Assembly (NCBI RefSeq): GCF_003633895.1
Contig: NZ_RBID01000011.1
Span: 372,001 to 436,000, forward strand
Length of the DNA stretch: 64,000 nt
Reading direction: 5' to 3'
Source of the DNA: Vogesella indigofera
GTDB taxonomy: Bacteria; Pseudomonadota; Gammaproteobacteria; Burkholderiales; Chromobacteriaceae
Of this stretch, positions 10,801 to 20,331 are shown one piece after another; positions within the stretch are counted from its first letter, which is position 1; every line of letters begins with the position of its first letter. The position numbers and the translations under genes are program-made. Under the pieces are notes generated by a model. It was not told the origin of the DNA. It searched no databases and saw nothing but the letters and a program-made list of their open reading frames with translations.

Positions 10801-13683
10801 AGTTCGTTTTTGAGGTATTCCATCGCCGCTATGAGTGCGGCCTGATCCCCAGAAGCCCTCGCGCGGCGTGCCGCACCGTCTATCCATGCAACGGCTTGAG
10901 CCAAAGTCGCCAGAGACTCTTCCCAGTCGTATGGTTCGGGCGCTCGCGGCGTGGGCTTGGTCTGGAGGCTTTGTAAGAAATAGGAGGCTCGGAGTCGCTC
11001 ATAGGCCGCCTCAAACTCTTGAGCGTCAGGAAGTGCCCGGTTCTTTGTGAACAGCGGAGGAGTCTCTGCTTCCCAGGTCACTCCGTTGGAATAGGCCTCG
11101 ACCAAGCTGACCGTAGCTCCTACCTCAATCAGTAGGTCCACGACGGCGAAGCTCTTCTCTTCGAGCTCGACTGAGTCGTCAAGTTTGCTGGCGATATCTG
11201 CAAGCAGGATGTCGATCTTGTCTTTCGGAAGGCGAACTCTGTAGTCCCATGCATGCATCTGCGCATGAGCAAGAACAGAGATGAGCAAGAGCACCTGAAC
11301 CTTGTTGGGCGTACCCGTAGGGATCGGCCGTTGAGAGAGGGGCTTGTAGGAATGATCCAAGCAAAGATCATGCCCCATCATGTGGCCGACAAGGTCGCTC
11401 CAAAACCTCAACCCAGCATCGCGCGGAACATTGCTCTGTGCTCCGATGATAAGGCGAGCTACATGCTGGAGGAAGCGGTCTATCGACTGGTCAACTCCGG
11501 CATGGCTCGCTAAACCATAACCCTGGAGTTTGATTGCTGCAGCATTCAGAAAATCACTAACTCTTACTCCATCACGTGTGAACACTGAATGAAGCATCTG
11601 GTCAACCTTCTGAAGCACCCCAAGGGCTTCCTCTCGGCTTCCCGCTTCGATGAGCTTTCTAACGATTGCAAACGCCTCATCAGGACCCACGATGAGGTGT
11701 CCGTAGCGAAGGATGTGCCTCAGAGCTTGTTCCGTTTTTCCTAAAGAGATGAGAGCCTCAGCCACCAGGCTGGCAGATTGTGCGAAGAGGGTGTCGTAGC
11801 GGAATTTCAACCGCTGGGACAGGAGCAGAAGCCGAACAATATCTGTTGCTGTGCCTAGGTGAGTTGCCGCCTTGAGTGTCTCCTCGATGTCACCCAAGAG
11901 AATATCTGGCTCCGCGCCGAGGAGAACGGATCGGTCTACCCATTGTTGCTGGCACTCGTGTATTGAGGCTTCCTGCCTCTGAGCATCAGCAAGAAGGCCG
12001 TGGAATACCCGGTTAAGAGTCCCATAGTCGCTGCTGGCCGGTTGCAGACTGAAGTCGTAAAGCCGACCATGAACCCATTCGCCCAGTGTTGTCGTCTTGT
12101 GGACCACAAAGTCCGAGAACGACGAGTGATACACCTCCGTCGTGTCTGGCGTCGACAGCAGGTGGCGGATTCGGGTAAGGGTCGTAACGAAGGCCGCTGA
12201 CTCTGATGGGGTCAACATGGACGTCAGGTTGGCCGTTGGTATCCCCCAGCGAAGTCGCGCAATGATGCCGAGTAGGTTGATGGCGTTGCTGTCTGTAAGC
12301 AGCTGCGCCCAGATGGTCTCGTAGTAGTCTTCAATGGACCCGCTAAATGGCGGCAGCATCTCCAGTTCGTCCTCACTAGCACCGCTGTTGACGAGGTCGA
12401 CGAGATAGCGCAAATAGAGAGGATGGCCCTTTGCACGGTCGCAAAGAGCGGATACCAAGGTCGGGGTAACTTTGTCAGCCTCAAGGGATGACGCGCAGAG
12501 GCGGTATTGACTATCTTCATCCAACGCTGGGAGGGTTATTCTCCCTGCTCCTTGAAGGATGCCACCGAGCTTGTCTGCGATAGCATCCAAGCCGGCCCCG
12601 ACCACCACGACCTCTAGTCCTTGCGGAATGCTTGGTGGCAAGAGGCCAATGAAGCGCTGCAAGGCATCGCCGCCAACAGCAGCTGCCTCATTGATCCCGT
12701 CAATGAAAAGTAGCCCTACCTTGCCGACGTTCGAGCAACGTTGCGCAAGATTTTGAAGAGCCTGGTGCGTTGCCTGGATGAGTTGCGCGTAAGTGAGCTG
12801 CATCAGTCGAGCCGGTTTACCCGTGGCTCTTACCGACTGCAAGGAGGTCAACCAGTCTACGAAAACCTCTGGTTGTGCCTGGAAAGCCGGAGTGGAGCCG
12901 CGACTGCGTTCGGAGAGGGCATAGACACCAAGCACTTCCACTTGCTTGGACTCCGGCGAGAAGCCTCTGCAATACGTGGACTTGCCGATGCCGTGAGCAC
13001 CATCCAGGAACAGGTATCCCCCCCCGTCTTGCCTATGCTCGACTCAAAAAGCTCATCAAAGGCAGGTCGCGATGCGAACGGCGAGGTGTGCTCTTCTGAG
13101 GTGGGTGCTTCGATGAACACTCCGTTGGTAGTAAGGAGTTGGCGCAGTTGCATCATGCTCACCGCCCCAATGGCGTTGTCAACGCTTATGCGGAGCATCC
13201 CCTGGCAGCCGCTGGTAGTCATGAGAGCAGAGCCGGACATCCCTCGGTAGTCAGTCAGTATTGACTCGGGGCTGACTGAGAGATCGAGGTCAACACCGTT
13301 GACCAGCTCGTTCAAAGTCTGCTGTACCGTTCCTAGAAGGACCTGACCAAGCTGCAGCTTGACGACTGGGTATCCAAACGCAAACCATCGCTCGCCTGGT
13401 CGGGGGGGGCGATGTTGAGCGGTACGGGCTCGATCATCGAGCACTCTTGAAGCTTCAACAAGCAAACATCAAGGTCGACATCAAACGCGGCCAAGATTGC
13501 GGACTGTTTCGAAGCGGATTCTCCGATCCCGAAACTGATGTTTACACTGGTTCCTTCCGCGGTCTCTTTGCCAAGACAGTGGTAGGTCGTAAGTACGTAC
13601 TCTGGAGATACCACCCATCCTGTGCCAGAGTCCTTCTCGCTCAGCACTTGGCACGTTGCCAGTTTCACTTCTTCTTCAGTCAT
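7890..13683 (-). CDS. Trypsin-like protease / STAND ATPase, Avs-like, interrupted by two frameshifts
   Basis: Three overlapping reading frames (13683-13333, 13465-12857, and the open frame ending at 7890) join into one protein of about 1931 residues if one base is added at each of two G8/C8 runs (13402-13409 and 13018-13025). The joined N-terminus is a trypsin-like protease: His35 in TTYHCLG, Asp72 in DVDLDVCLL, Ser150 in GMSGSA. A P-loop GAHGIGKST (229-237) spans the third frame upstream of its first ATG. A Walker B LLFIDGINE follows, then more than 1000 residues of helical, TPR-like sequence and a beta-rich C-terminus. The order protease-NTPase-sensor matches STAND proteins of AVAST systems, which detect conserved phage proteins. 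As sequenced the gene is off. Read error, phase variation or decay are all possible. Confidence 0.8.
13018..13025 (-). repeat. G8 tract at frameshift 2 (in the P-loop region)
   Basis: Eight C on the plus strand are eight G on the coding strand. One extra base would join the protease frame (SSIGKTGG) to the frame carrying the P-loop (GYLFLDGAHGIGKST). Confidence 0.85.
13402..13409 (-). repeat. C8 tract at frameshift 1 (inside the protease domain)
   Basis: Eight G on the plus strand are eight C on the coding strand. One extra base joins LNIAPP to RPGERWFAFGYP and reunites the His/Asp half of the protease with its Ser half. Confidence 0.85.
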
Positions 13684-13691
13684 CGTTTCCC

Positions 13692-14864
13692 CTAGATGTG
13701 GATCCAGTCGTTTTGAACGACGTCCACGCTAAACTTTGCTCCCGACCTTGACACGTGCGCCCGAAGACGAGTCGATGTGGGGGTCTCGTAGTTGAAGTAA
13801 ATCTTCCGCTCGAAGTTAGCTGGCCTATCGACAATCTCGGCAAGGACCTCAAAGTCAGGATGTCCATGGCGCGAGCCATCCGACGAGATGAGGTAAACAG
13901 GAGCATCGATAAGGGCAAGAAGCTCCACGTTGGTGTTGTGGAGGCTGCCGTGATGGGATACCTTGACAGCATCGAACATTACCGGATCTGTACCGCTCTG
14001 GTGCTGCTTCACCTGCTCTACTACATCCGCAGCCCAAGCATCTCCCAAGAAGAGCGCCTTTTTGCCACCCACTCTGACGATTACGGCAATCGAGCTTCCA
14101 TTTGTGGGGGAGGTGTCGGCCACGAACGCTTCTTCTAAGCTTCGAACGCAGCTGGCCGATATCGTCTTGGCGACTGCTGGTGCAGACTGCCGCGTCGAAG
14201 CGCACAACATCTCGTAGGCATCCTCAGCCAGTTCGCAGAGCTGTCCAGCCCCCTTGTAAGAGAGTTTGCGCATCTCATGGATCCACCAAGCGCGCAGCTC
14301 CTCTAGGCGAGGAACCGTAGGGCCAATTAATAGGATCTGAGCACCGCTCGATAACACATGCGGTACCTGCTTGGCCGTCATGCACGTCGTGCCATCGCCT
14401 GAGTTCCACAAGTACCCGTATTGCTTCAGAAGCCTAGCCAAGGAGCTTCCCTGTTTTGCACTAATCGGGTTCGCAGCAGGCTCAAAACCCTGGGGCAGCA
14501 GAAAGCCTCGCCTCTGTATCGCCTCGAGGACTTGGTGGTCGGATGCACTGCCGGAAGGACTATGCGAAGCCGGAAGCGATCGAAGGCTGTTGTGCCAGAC
14601 TTCATTAATTTCAACGATGCTGCGCGCCCCCGACGTCCCATTCGATGAGATGAACTCGATAACCCCACCGATGTGATCGGCATCAATGTGGGTACAAATG
14701 AGTAAGTCTAGCTGGCCACCTGTCTGGGAAAGTCGTGTTAGATCCGGTGCAATGTACTCGTTGAATGTACTCGCATAGCCTGCATCGATGAGGATGAGGG
14801 AGCCTGAAGCGTCAATAAGAAAGGCGTCGCCATTTTTGCAGGGGTACATCTTCAATCTCAGCAT
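13692..14864 (-). CDS. ComEC-like metallo-beta-lactamase-fold protein of the Avs-like operon
   Basis: A 390-residue soluble protein with the metal-binding signature THIDADHIGG (about residues 58-67), a second conserved Asp in FLGDAWAAD and a late VSHHGS motif. This pattern is typical of the ComEC/Rec2-type metallo-beta-lactamase branch. It is the first gene of the minus-strand operon; its stop lies 8 bases before the ATG of the protease-STAND gene. In AVAST type I systems a metallo-beta-lactamase-fold protein accompanies the STAND protease. Its substrate is unknown and a nuclease or hydrolase effector role is only inferred. Confidence 0.8.
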   Translation of the reverse strand: MLRLKMYPCKNGDAFLIDASGSLILIDAGYASTFNEYIAPDLTRLSQTGGQLDLLICTHIDADHIGGVIEFISSNGTSGARSIVEINEVWHNSLRSLPASHSPSGSASDHQVLEAIQRRGFLLPQGFEPAANPISAKQGSSLARLLKQYGYLWNSGDGTTCMTAKQVPHVLSSGAQILLIGPTVPRLEELRAWWIHEMRKLSYKGAGQLCELAEDAYEMLCASTRQSAPAVAKTISASCVRSLEEAFVADTSPTNGSSIAVIVRVGGKKALFLGDAWAADVVEQVKQHQSGTDPVMFDAVKVSHHGSLHNTNVELLALIDAPVYLISSDGSRHGHPDFEVLAEIVDRPANFERKIYFNYETPTSTRLRAHVSRSGAKFSVDVVQNDWIHI

Positions 14865-14898
14865 GCAAAGAGTCGGCCATGTTGTCGTTTAAGGATGT

Positions 14899-14930
14899 AT
14901 TATACTTATGCCCTTGTTCTTGAGTATCAA
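14899..14930 (-). promoter_or_regulatory. Putative promoter of the Avs-like operon
   Basis: On the minus strand a perfect TATAAT (-10, plus-strand bases 14899-14904) lies 35 bases before the ATG of the metallo-beta-lactamase gene. A TTGATA that could serve as -35 lies 20 bases further upstream, overlapping the 3' end of tniQ. The spacing is longer than ideal. It would give the defence operon its own promoter, separate from the transposition genes. Confidence 0.45.
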
Positions 14931-16834
14931 AAATGTCCCCGTAGTGGTGTTATTGGGCCGGGTGAGTTTGGGATGTCCTCCAGCCGAAAAACATATCCTT
15001 CAGAGCCATCCAGAGTGGGGCCGCAAATCGGTGGGATACCTCTGCTTAGAAGAGCACTGGAGGCGGCATGCTCAGACAGCCCGAGCAAGCGACCAAGATT
15101 CCTGCCCCACACATAGTCGCGAGTGAAACGTTCTAGATCGTCTAACCGGACGCCGGTTATTTTTTTGTTTTCATAACCGAACGGTTCCATGTGTGTGGAT
15201 ACATGCCCGGTGTTTACCAAGTGGTAAAACAGGTTCTTATTCATGCCAATGTGGCGAGCCGCCTCCGGGATGGTGAAAAAACCACGAGACAGTCGATACT
15301 TCTGGTGCCACGCCTTGAATGTTTCGCGTGAGATAAGTAGGGCGCGTAGCCCACTATCAGCAGGAGATCGACCTAGCACCTGTAGCTCACCGGAGCACAA
15401 TGCCTGGGTGACTGCCAGAAACGCATCATCCCCTTGCATCCACCGTTTGGTGATTTCCCAGAAGGAAACTAGCTGTGCGCATTCTGGTGTTGCACTGACG
15501 CTGCCGTGACTCAACTGCTCTAGGAATGTGTTGATGTCGGCATGGTGGAATAGCCATTGCCGAGAGTTGACTACAGCACCAGTCTCCTTGCTCACCGCTT
15601 TGAGAAGACCATGTTCGGTTAGTAGACGGATACGCTTCTGAGTTACGCGAAGTAGTGATTCCACCTGCGCGAGGTTGAGCAATCCATGTTTCTGTCGGGA
15701 AAACAGCTCCACTGAGACTCTCTCGACCAGCCAGTTTGTTTTTCCATGGGCTCCAATGGTTTGACAGCCTTTTAGCGCTCCGACTGCGATGAGGTGATGT
15801 AGCGTTCTGATGGGTATTTTCAAGACCTTGGCCGCTTCGGTGGCGCTCATAATGGGATGCGCTGCACGCAGCTCTGGCTTCAGGATCAGCTTGTCTTGCC
15901 AGCGGGTATGGACATAGCACTCAAACTCTTGGCGCAGGAACTGTAGGTCGGGATGAACCAGCAGCTTTGCCAAGGCCTGATGCAGTTGGCGCAGGTAAAC
16001 CCGTAGTGATGCCGTTTGTCCCTCGACCGGATGGGTGTACTCGTTGAGCAATTGGTGAAAGTGATGGGGCCAATTGTTCAGTACGTGCATTGCCATAGAC
16101 AAGAAGGGCAGAATCACGCTCATTTGGCCGTGGTTAGGGATTTTCTGGGGCTTGATTCCGGGACGATGCAGCGCATAAGCACCAAATAACCAGAGCAGGT
16201 CGCACAGCTGGGGGAGGTGTAGCGGTTCCAGCAAAGGAAAAGTCCCAGTTGCACGTGTCTGGGGCATGTTGCTTTGTCCGGTGGCGAGGTGAAATGCAGC
16301 AGACAGCTGTGAAGCAATCCCCAAGAGTTGTGACGTAGCCGGGGCTGTAGGACTTCGGCACAGATCTGCACCGCAGGGACAATGGAACATGGAGCCGCGG
16401 TACCAGGGCACGAGTATGCCGCAGCCTAGACAGTGCTCATGGAGTAGTATTTTATGCAGCGGGCAGGCGATCTGTAGGGCCAGCATCCATTCGGTTTTCC
16501 AGATGCCTTGCTGCCGCAAGCACAGAGGGCACCATCGGCGGTGGCCGTGATTCCAGTAGGTTACTTTCAACCCAAGGCGCCAGTTTGGTACTGGGCCAAG
16601 TGCAGCCGGAGCAGGGCCTCCGAGTAGACTAAGCTCTTGCGGACCATGTCCTGTTAGTAAGGCAAGATTGTCCACACTGGTAGATAGCGTTCCGCACTTG
16701 GTCAGAATGGCTGATAGCCATTTCATGTGCCGAAACCCGTTGGCTTCGCCCAGTCTGAGGCAGTACCCAAGCGTGCTCTCTGTGTCAGTGGGCTTGGGAT
16801 GCACGACCAATATGGGTGTGGTGAAGGTATTCAT
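14927..16834 (-). CDS. tniQ: TniQ/TnsD-type target selector
   Basis: About 635 residues. The N-terminus (TESTLGYCLRLGEANGF) and the following Cys/His zinc-ribbon (WCPLCLRQ, CPLHK, CLGCG, CPCGADL) are typical of TniQ. A long C-terminal half contains several helix-turn-helix-like stretches, as in the sequence-specific TnsD proteins. It is much longer than the small TniQ of CRISPR-guided elements, which suggests fixed-site targeting. I chose the ATG at 16834 (MNTFTTPIL) because the upstream TTG at 16861 sits inside a strong hairpin. It is the last gene of the tnsABC-tniQ module. Confidence 0.88.
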   Translation of the reverse strand: MNTFTTPILVVHPKPTDTESTLGYCLRLGEANGFRHMKWLSAILTKCGTLSTSVDNLALLTGHGPQELSLLGGPAPAALGPVPNWRLGLKVTYWNHGHRRWCPLCLRQQGIWKTEWMLALQIACPLHKILLHEHCLGCGILVPWYRGSMFHCPCGADLCRSPTAPATSQLLGIASQLSAAFHLATGQSNMPQTRATGTFPLLEPLHLPQLCDLLWLFGAYALHRPGIKPQKIPNHGQMSVILPFLSMAMHVLNNWPHHFHQLLNEYTHPVEGQTASLRVYLRQLHQALAKLLVHPDLQFLRQEFECYVHTRWQDKLILKPELRAAHPIMSATEAAKVLKIPIRTLHHLIAVGALKGCQTIGAHGKTNWLVERVSVELFSRQKHGLLNLAQVESLLRVTQKRIRLLTEHGLLKAVSKETGAVVNSRQWLFHHADINTFLEQLSHGSVSATPECAQLVSFWEITKRWMQGDDAFLAVTQALCSGELQVLGRSPADSGLRALLISRETFKAWHQKYRLSRGFFTIPEAARHIGMNKNLFYHLVNTGHVSTHMEPFGYENKKITGVRLDDLERFTRDYVWGRNLGRLLGLSEHAASSALLSRGIPPICGPTLDGSEGYVFRLEDIPNSPGPITPLRGHF

Positions 16835-16850
16835 GGCGGCGTGAGGGAAA

Positions 16851-16873
16851 GGGCCTTCCAATATGGAAGGCCC
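16851..16873 (-). terminator. Hairpin between tnsC and tniQ
   Basis: A perfect 10-bp GC-rich stem with a 3-base loop lies between the tnsC stop and the tniQ ATG. On the minus strand it is followed by a short TTT. It could act as a partial terminator that lowers tniQ expression relative to tnsABC. Confidence 0.55.
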
Positions 16874-16884
16874 GTGACTTGAAG

Positions 16885-17853
16885 TTACGCTGTAGCAGCA
16901 GGGGGGCTGTTGCGCGTAAACCGGGTCGGTTCGAACGGCTCACCGGCCTGGTCCAGGCGTCGAAACACGAAGTCCGTATTGAACGGGTTCAGCTCGTTAA
17001 TACCGTCTGCCCACACATAGCGTGTGAAAGACTGTTCGAGCCGGTGTTCATCCATCTCTGTAGTGCCGGTGCGGATCATCAGTTCCAGCGCACCGAGAAC
17101 GACCTTCGACACGTAGCCGAGTAAGCCATTGCTGGCGTAGTGCATGCGCCGCACGCGTTCCCACTCCGCTAGGCCCCATAACGATCTGCCCTGATTGATT
17201 TGTGTATCCCAGGCATGCAGCACGTCACGGAACAGAGCCTTTTCCTTGGCCGAGGAGAAACCGATCGGTGTCAATGTCACTCGAGCCGCGAAGCGGCGTC
17301 GTAGCTGCTCGTTGGAGCGGAGGATCAGTTCACACTCTGGTAGCCCCGATAGCACTGTCGGAATCCCGGCCGTATCGATCAGAGTCTTGAGCCACTCTGT
17401 CACCTCGTCGAAGACCTTGCGCCCGGAGTCGACAAAATGGTGAAACTCATCAAGCATCAACATCTCGGTCCGGCAACCTCGCAGCAGCTGCACCACTTGG
17501 TTGGTTTTCTCTTGAGCACTGCCGCGCATCTGCAGCCCTGCACCCAGCGCAATCAGAATGGCCTCGGCCAACCCGCGTACTGTCGGGCTGGCCGGTGTGC
17601 GGACGTAGACAATGGGAAGATACCGGCCTTCGTCGACCAACTCGGCGGGGTGTTGGCTGCTGAAGGTTTGTAGCGCCGACGTTTTGCCCGCACCGGACGC
17701 ACCGACCAGCAGTAGATGCCGCGGGGCGGCACCATCCAGTCCCAAACGATGGAAGTCATTCAGGCGAGTGAGTGCATCGGCAAACTGCGGGTGAAGGATT
17801 TGAATCTGCTCGGCTCGGCGCAGATCAGTGAGGTGATAAAGTAGGTTACTCAT
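16885..17853 (-). CDS. tnsC: TnsC/TniB-type AAA+ transposition ATPase
   Basis: A 322-residue AAA+ ATPase with Walker A GASGAGKTS (residues 51-59) and Walker B EMLMLDE (about 129-135), followed by a sensor-type segment (PTVLSGLPE). TnsC links the target selector TniQ to the TnsAB transposase. The frame stays open further upstream, but the ATG at 17853 has AGGAGG at 6-base spacing and overlaps the tnsB stop by 8 bases, which indicates translational coupling. Confidence 0.9.
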   Translation of the reverse strand: MSNLLYHLTDLRRAEQIQILHPQFADALTRLNDFHRLGLDGAAPRHLLLVGASGAGKTSALQTFSSQHPAELVDEGRYLPIVYVRTPASPTVRGLAEAILIALGAGLQMRGSAQEKTNQVVQLLRGCRTEMLMLDEFHHFVDSGRKVFDEVTEWLKTLIDTAGIPTVLSGLPECELILRSNEQLRRRFAARVTLTPIGFSSAKEKALFRDVLHAWDTQINQGRSLWGLAEWERVRRMHYASNGLLGYVSKVVLGALELMIRTGTTEMDEHRLEQSFTRYVWADGINELNPFNTDFVFRRLDQAGEPFEPTRFTRNSPPAATA

Positions 17854-19651
17854 GGCCATCCTCCTGTGTACTGGCACCCGCAATGAGTGTTGGGAGTGTT
17901 GTTGGCTGGATGGTGCCTTCCGGCGGAGCCCAATCTTCAGCGGTTTCAACTGCTTGAGTAGAACGCCTTGTCACCTCCGCCGAATTGCTGCCACGTGAAC
18001 GCGCAGCCTTCTTGCGATCCGACAGCTTTTTGCTCTGCACCAATTGACCTACTACATCCTGCATGTGCACCTTGGCTTTGGCCAAGGCTAGAGGGTCGGA
18101 GGTTTTGCGGCCTTCGTTGCGTAGCGCTTTCTGTATCAGCCTGTGTTGATACAGAGCTAACCCGTCAGCGTACTCGGGCGTCAGACATGGGACAGGTATT
18201 GGTGCCTTGGTCGAGGGGTGAAGTATGGTGATAGACCCTAAGTTTTCAGGGTCATAGCGCAGATGTACCAGGAGCCGGTCGCCGAGTTGTTTCCGGATTA
18301 CTAGCAGTTCCTCACAGTTGTAACGTAGGCCATGAAGTTCAATGCCGGCATGACCGAGAACGCGCTCCGCTTGCTGCGATAGGATGAGATTAAGGCGCTC
18401 CGTAGGAATCGTACGGGGTGGTGCCAGCTCTGCACTGGCTTTCCAGGCGGAGTACGGCGTTTGCTTGATGCTGCGGTGATAACTCTGCGCATACACATCG
18501 ATGACCCATATGTGCAGGGCGTGCACCAGTTCAGACATTGTGACGACCCCTTCCTTCAGTGGGTCGTAACCATATCGATCGAACCAGTTGGCAAAACTGG
18601 TGCTTGGCAGCAGATGTGCAAATTGCTCGGTGAGCGAGCGGAGTGAGCGTTCGACCATCGGCTTGAACCAGGGGGTACGTGGTGGGCAGAACTGGTAGTG
18701 AATACCTAACTCGAAAGTCGCACGCAACAGGTCCTTTGCATGGAACTCAAGGCCATTGTCGACTACAGCCAGCATAGGTATTCCAGCGCATGGCCATTCG
18801 TTGACAATATCTGGGTACCGCTCCCGCACATAGCCCTTCGGCTCGATGGCATGCTTCAGACATCGGAGCACGGCATCAATGCTTGGTGGTGAAAATGAGA
18901 TATAGAAGCCCGGGATCATCCGGCTGTTACAGTCAATCATCCAGCTCACATACGGCCGGCCCAGTACCAACTGAGTCTCCTCATCGCAAACGAACAGGTC
19001 GAGCGGCGTGTGATCGATTTCTACGCGTTCGAGAATATAGCTGGCCGCGGGGCTGATGCCGCTGTGGCGGTATTTTTTGCGAGTGTACTCACGGCCATAG
19101 CGAGCTAGGTCTACGTCGTAGCAGGGTAGCGATCGGATATACCTCCGCACGGTTGAGTAGTCAGGGAAGGGTAGTTTTTCAGTCCTCTGTGCATTTGCTC
19201 GGGATATTTCGATCAGTAGTGCGTCGTGGACGGCGCGGATGGGGTTCCGTTGTTTAGTCAGGTAAACGCGGTCGGTGACTGCCGCCAGCAGTTCTTGCAC
19301 TTCGAGAGGTAGCCGAGGTGAGCGCCCGCCACGGCGATCCGTTCGAGGTATCAGCGCCCGCAGGTCTCCTTGGGCATGTAGTAGCTGCTGATGCCAGCGA
19401 TAGAGGGAGCTCGCGGATGGCGGCGTGGGGTCGCCAAGGCTTAGCGCGACAGAGCTGGCTAGCTCGCTTAGATAAGGTCGTGTGTAGTTACGAGTCGTAG
19501 GGTCGCGTTGTTCCAGTGCGTACAGATATGCGCGGCGGCGGAGCGCCTCATTCTGCGTCGCCTCGGGATAGGCATCGAGGGGAAGAGTATCAAGAAAGCT
19601 CGGAGTAGTTGCGGGGGAGAGACTCCCCCGCTCAGTAGCAGGGAGTCTCAT
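17846..19651 (-). CDS. tnsB: TnsB/TniA-type DDE transposase
   Basis: A 601-residue Mu/TniA-family integrase. The catalytic triad is visible as Asp213 (VEIDHTP), Asp298 (VVDNGLEF) and Glu334 (KPMVERSL), with the classic 35-residue spacing between the last two. Helix-turn-helix DNA-binding sequence precedes the core and a basic C-terminal tail follows. It would bind the transposon ends and join the 3' ends to target DNA. The ATG lies 2 bases after the tnsA stop, and an AGGAGG within the last tnsA codons serves as its ribosome site. Confidence 0.93.
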   Translation of the reverse strand: MRLPATERGSLSPATTPSFLDTLPLDAYPEATQNEALRRRAYLYALEQRDPTTRNYTRPYLSELASSVALSLGDPTPPSASSLYRWHQQLLHAQGDLRALIPRTDRRGGRSPRLPLEVQELLAAVTDRVYLTKQRNPIRAVHDALLIEISRANAQRTEKLPFPDYSTVRRYIRSLPCYDVDLARYGREYTRKKYRHSGISPAASYILERVEIDHTPLDLFVCDEETQLVLGRPYVSWMIDCNSRMIPGFYISFSPPSIDAVLRCLKHAIEPKGYVRERYPDIVNEWPCAGIPMLAVVDNGLEFHAKDLLRATFELGIHYQFCPPRTPWFKPMVERSLRSLTEQFAHLLPSTSFANWFDRYGYDPLKEGVVTMSELVHALHIWVIDVYAQSYHRSIKQTPYSAWKASAELAPPRTIPTERLNLILSQQAERVLGHAGIELHGLRYNCEELLVIRKQLGDRLLVHLRYDPENLGSITILHPSTKAPIPVPCLTPEYADGLALYQHRLIQKALRNEGRKTSDPLALAKAKVHMQDVVGQLVQSKKLSDRKKAARSRGSNSAEVTRRSTQAVETAEDWAPPEGTIQPTTLPTLIAGASTQEDGHE

Positions 19652-19653
19652 GG

Positions 19654-20331
19654 TTAGATCCTCCTCAGGATAGATGCATTAGTAATCAGACGATTACGAA
19701 AGTCGACCAGCACAAGCCCTTTGGCAATAGCTGCTAGCACAATTGGACGCCCAAGCTGGTTTGCAGCTACCTCCAGCGAGAGATGACTAGATGCGGACAA
19801 GTTTTTTTGCAGCCATGCATTTGCTGAACGGGTAACTTCTAGGTGGCGGTGGCGCTCGAGCAGAGGGATGTTTTGTTGGAGTACACGTGTTCGTAGGTGC
19901 TCCTCAGTGAGTACTGCAAACATCCCCCCTGCTTGTTCAACCAAATTTCCAACCTCTTTGTAACGAGCCTGGTTGGTAGGGGTGTGTGCTTCTTTGCCGT
20001 ATTTGATTTCTACAAGGGCACGACGACCGTCGTGCAGATGCAACAGGTAGTCGGGACGGTAGCGCCTCAGCTCTTCTTCCAAAATAAACTCGATGACACT
20101 AGGTTCTGAGATGATTGTTGTGACCTCAGGAGCGAGTTCAAAAAGTCTCAGGGCATCACGTGCCAAGGCGGATTCGAATTGAATCGATTGCCCGTCTAAG
20201 CCTTTGTTGGACTGGAAAAGCCCCCTGTATGATCGTCCGTAGATGTGGAGGGCATCGCGAGATGAGCTGGTTGATTCGAGTGCATGCCGGGCGCTGACGC
20301 TGACCTGGTCAGAAGATATAAGGATGTTCAT
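19654..20331 (-). CDS. tnsA: TnsA-type endonuclease
   Basis: A 225-residue protein with the TnsA nuclease fold: Glu53 (FESALARD), Asp94 (RPDYLL) and Glu108/Lys110 (VEIKYG). In Tn7, TnsA cuts the 5' ends so that, with TnsB, the element moves by cut-and-paste. It is shorter than the Tn7 protein of about 270 residues. It opens the four-gene transposition operon, and the ATG at 20331 has only a weak upstream ribosome site. Confidence 0.87.
   Translation of the reverse strand: MNILISSDQVSVSARHALESTSSSRDALHIYGRSYRGLFQSNKGLDGQSIQFESALARDALRLFELAPEVTTIISEPSVIEFILEEELRRYRPDYLLHLHDGRRALVEIKYGKEAHTPTNQARYKEVGNLVEQAGGMFAVLTEEHLRTRVLQQNIPLLERHRHLEVTRSANAWLQKNLSASSHLSLEVAANQLGRPIVLAAIAKGLVLVDFRNRLITNASILRRI

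Noticed and set aside
12221-12235. Possible copy of the dispersed repeat in the island
   Set aside because: It reads AGGTTGGCCGTTG and fails in the 3' half that all core copies keep; it is explained by chance within the STAND gene.
12857-13465. Separate 202-aa gene
   Set aside because: Its N-terminal residues and last about 50 residues are out-of-frame readings; the middle is the Ser half of the protease, so it is a segment of the broken protease-STAND gene.
14927-20331. CRISPR-associated transposon
   Set aside because: No Cas genes and no spaced repeats are visible, and the TniQ is the long TnsD-like form.
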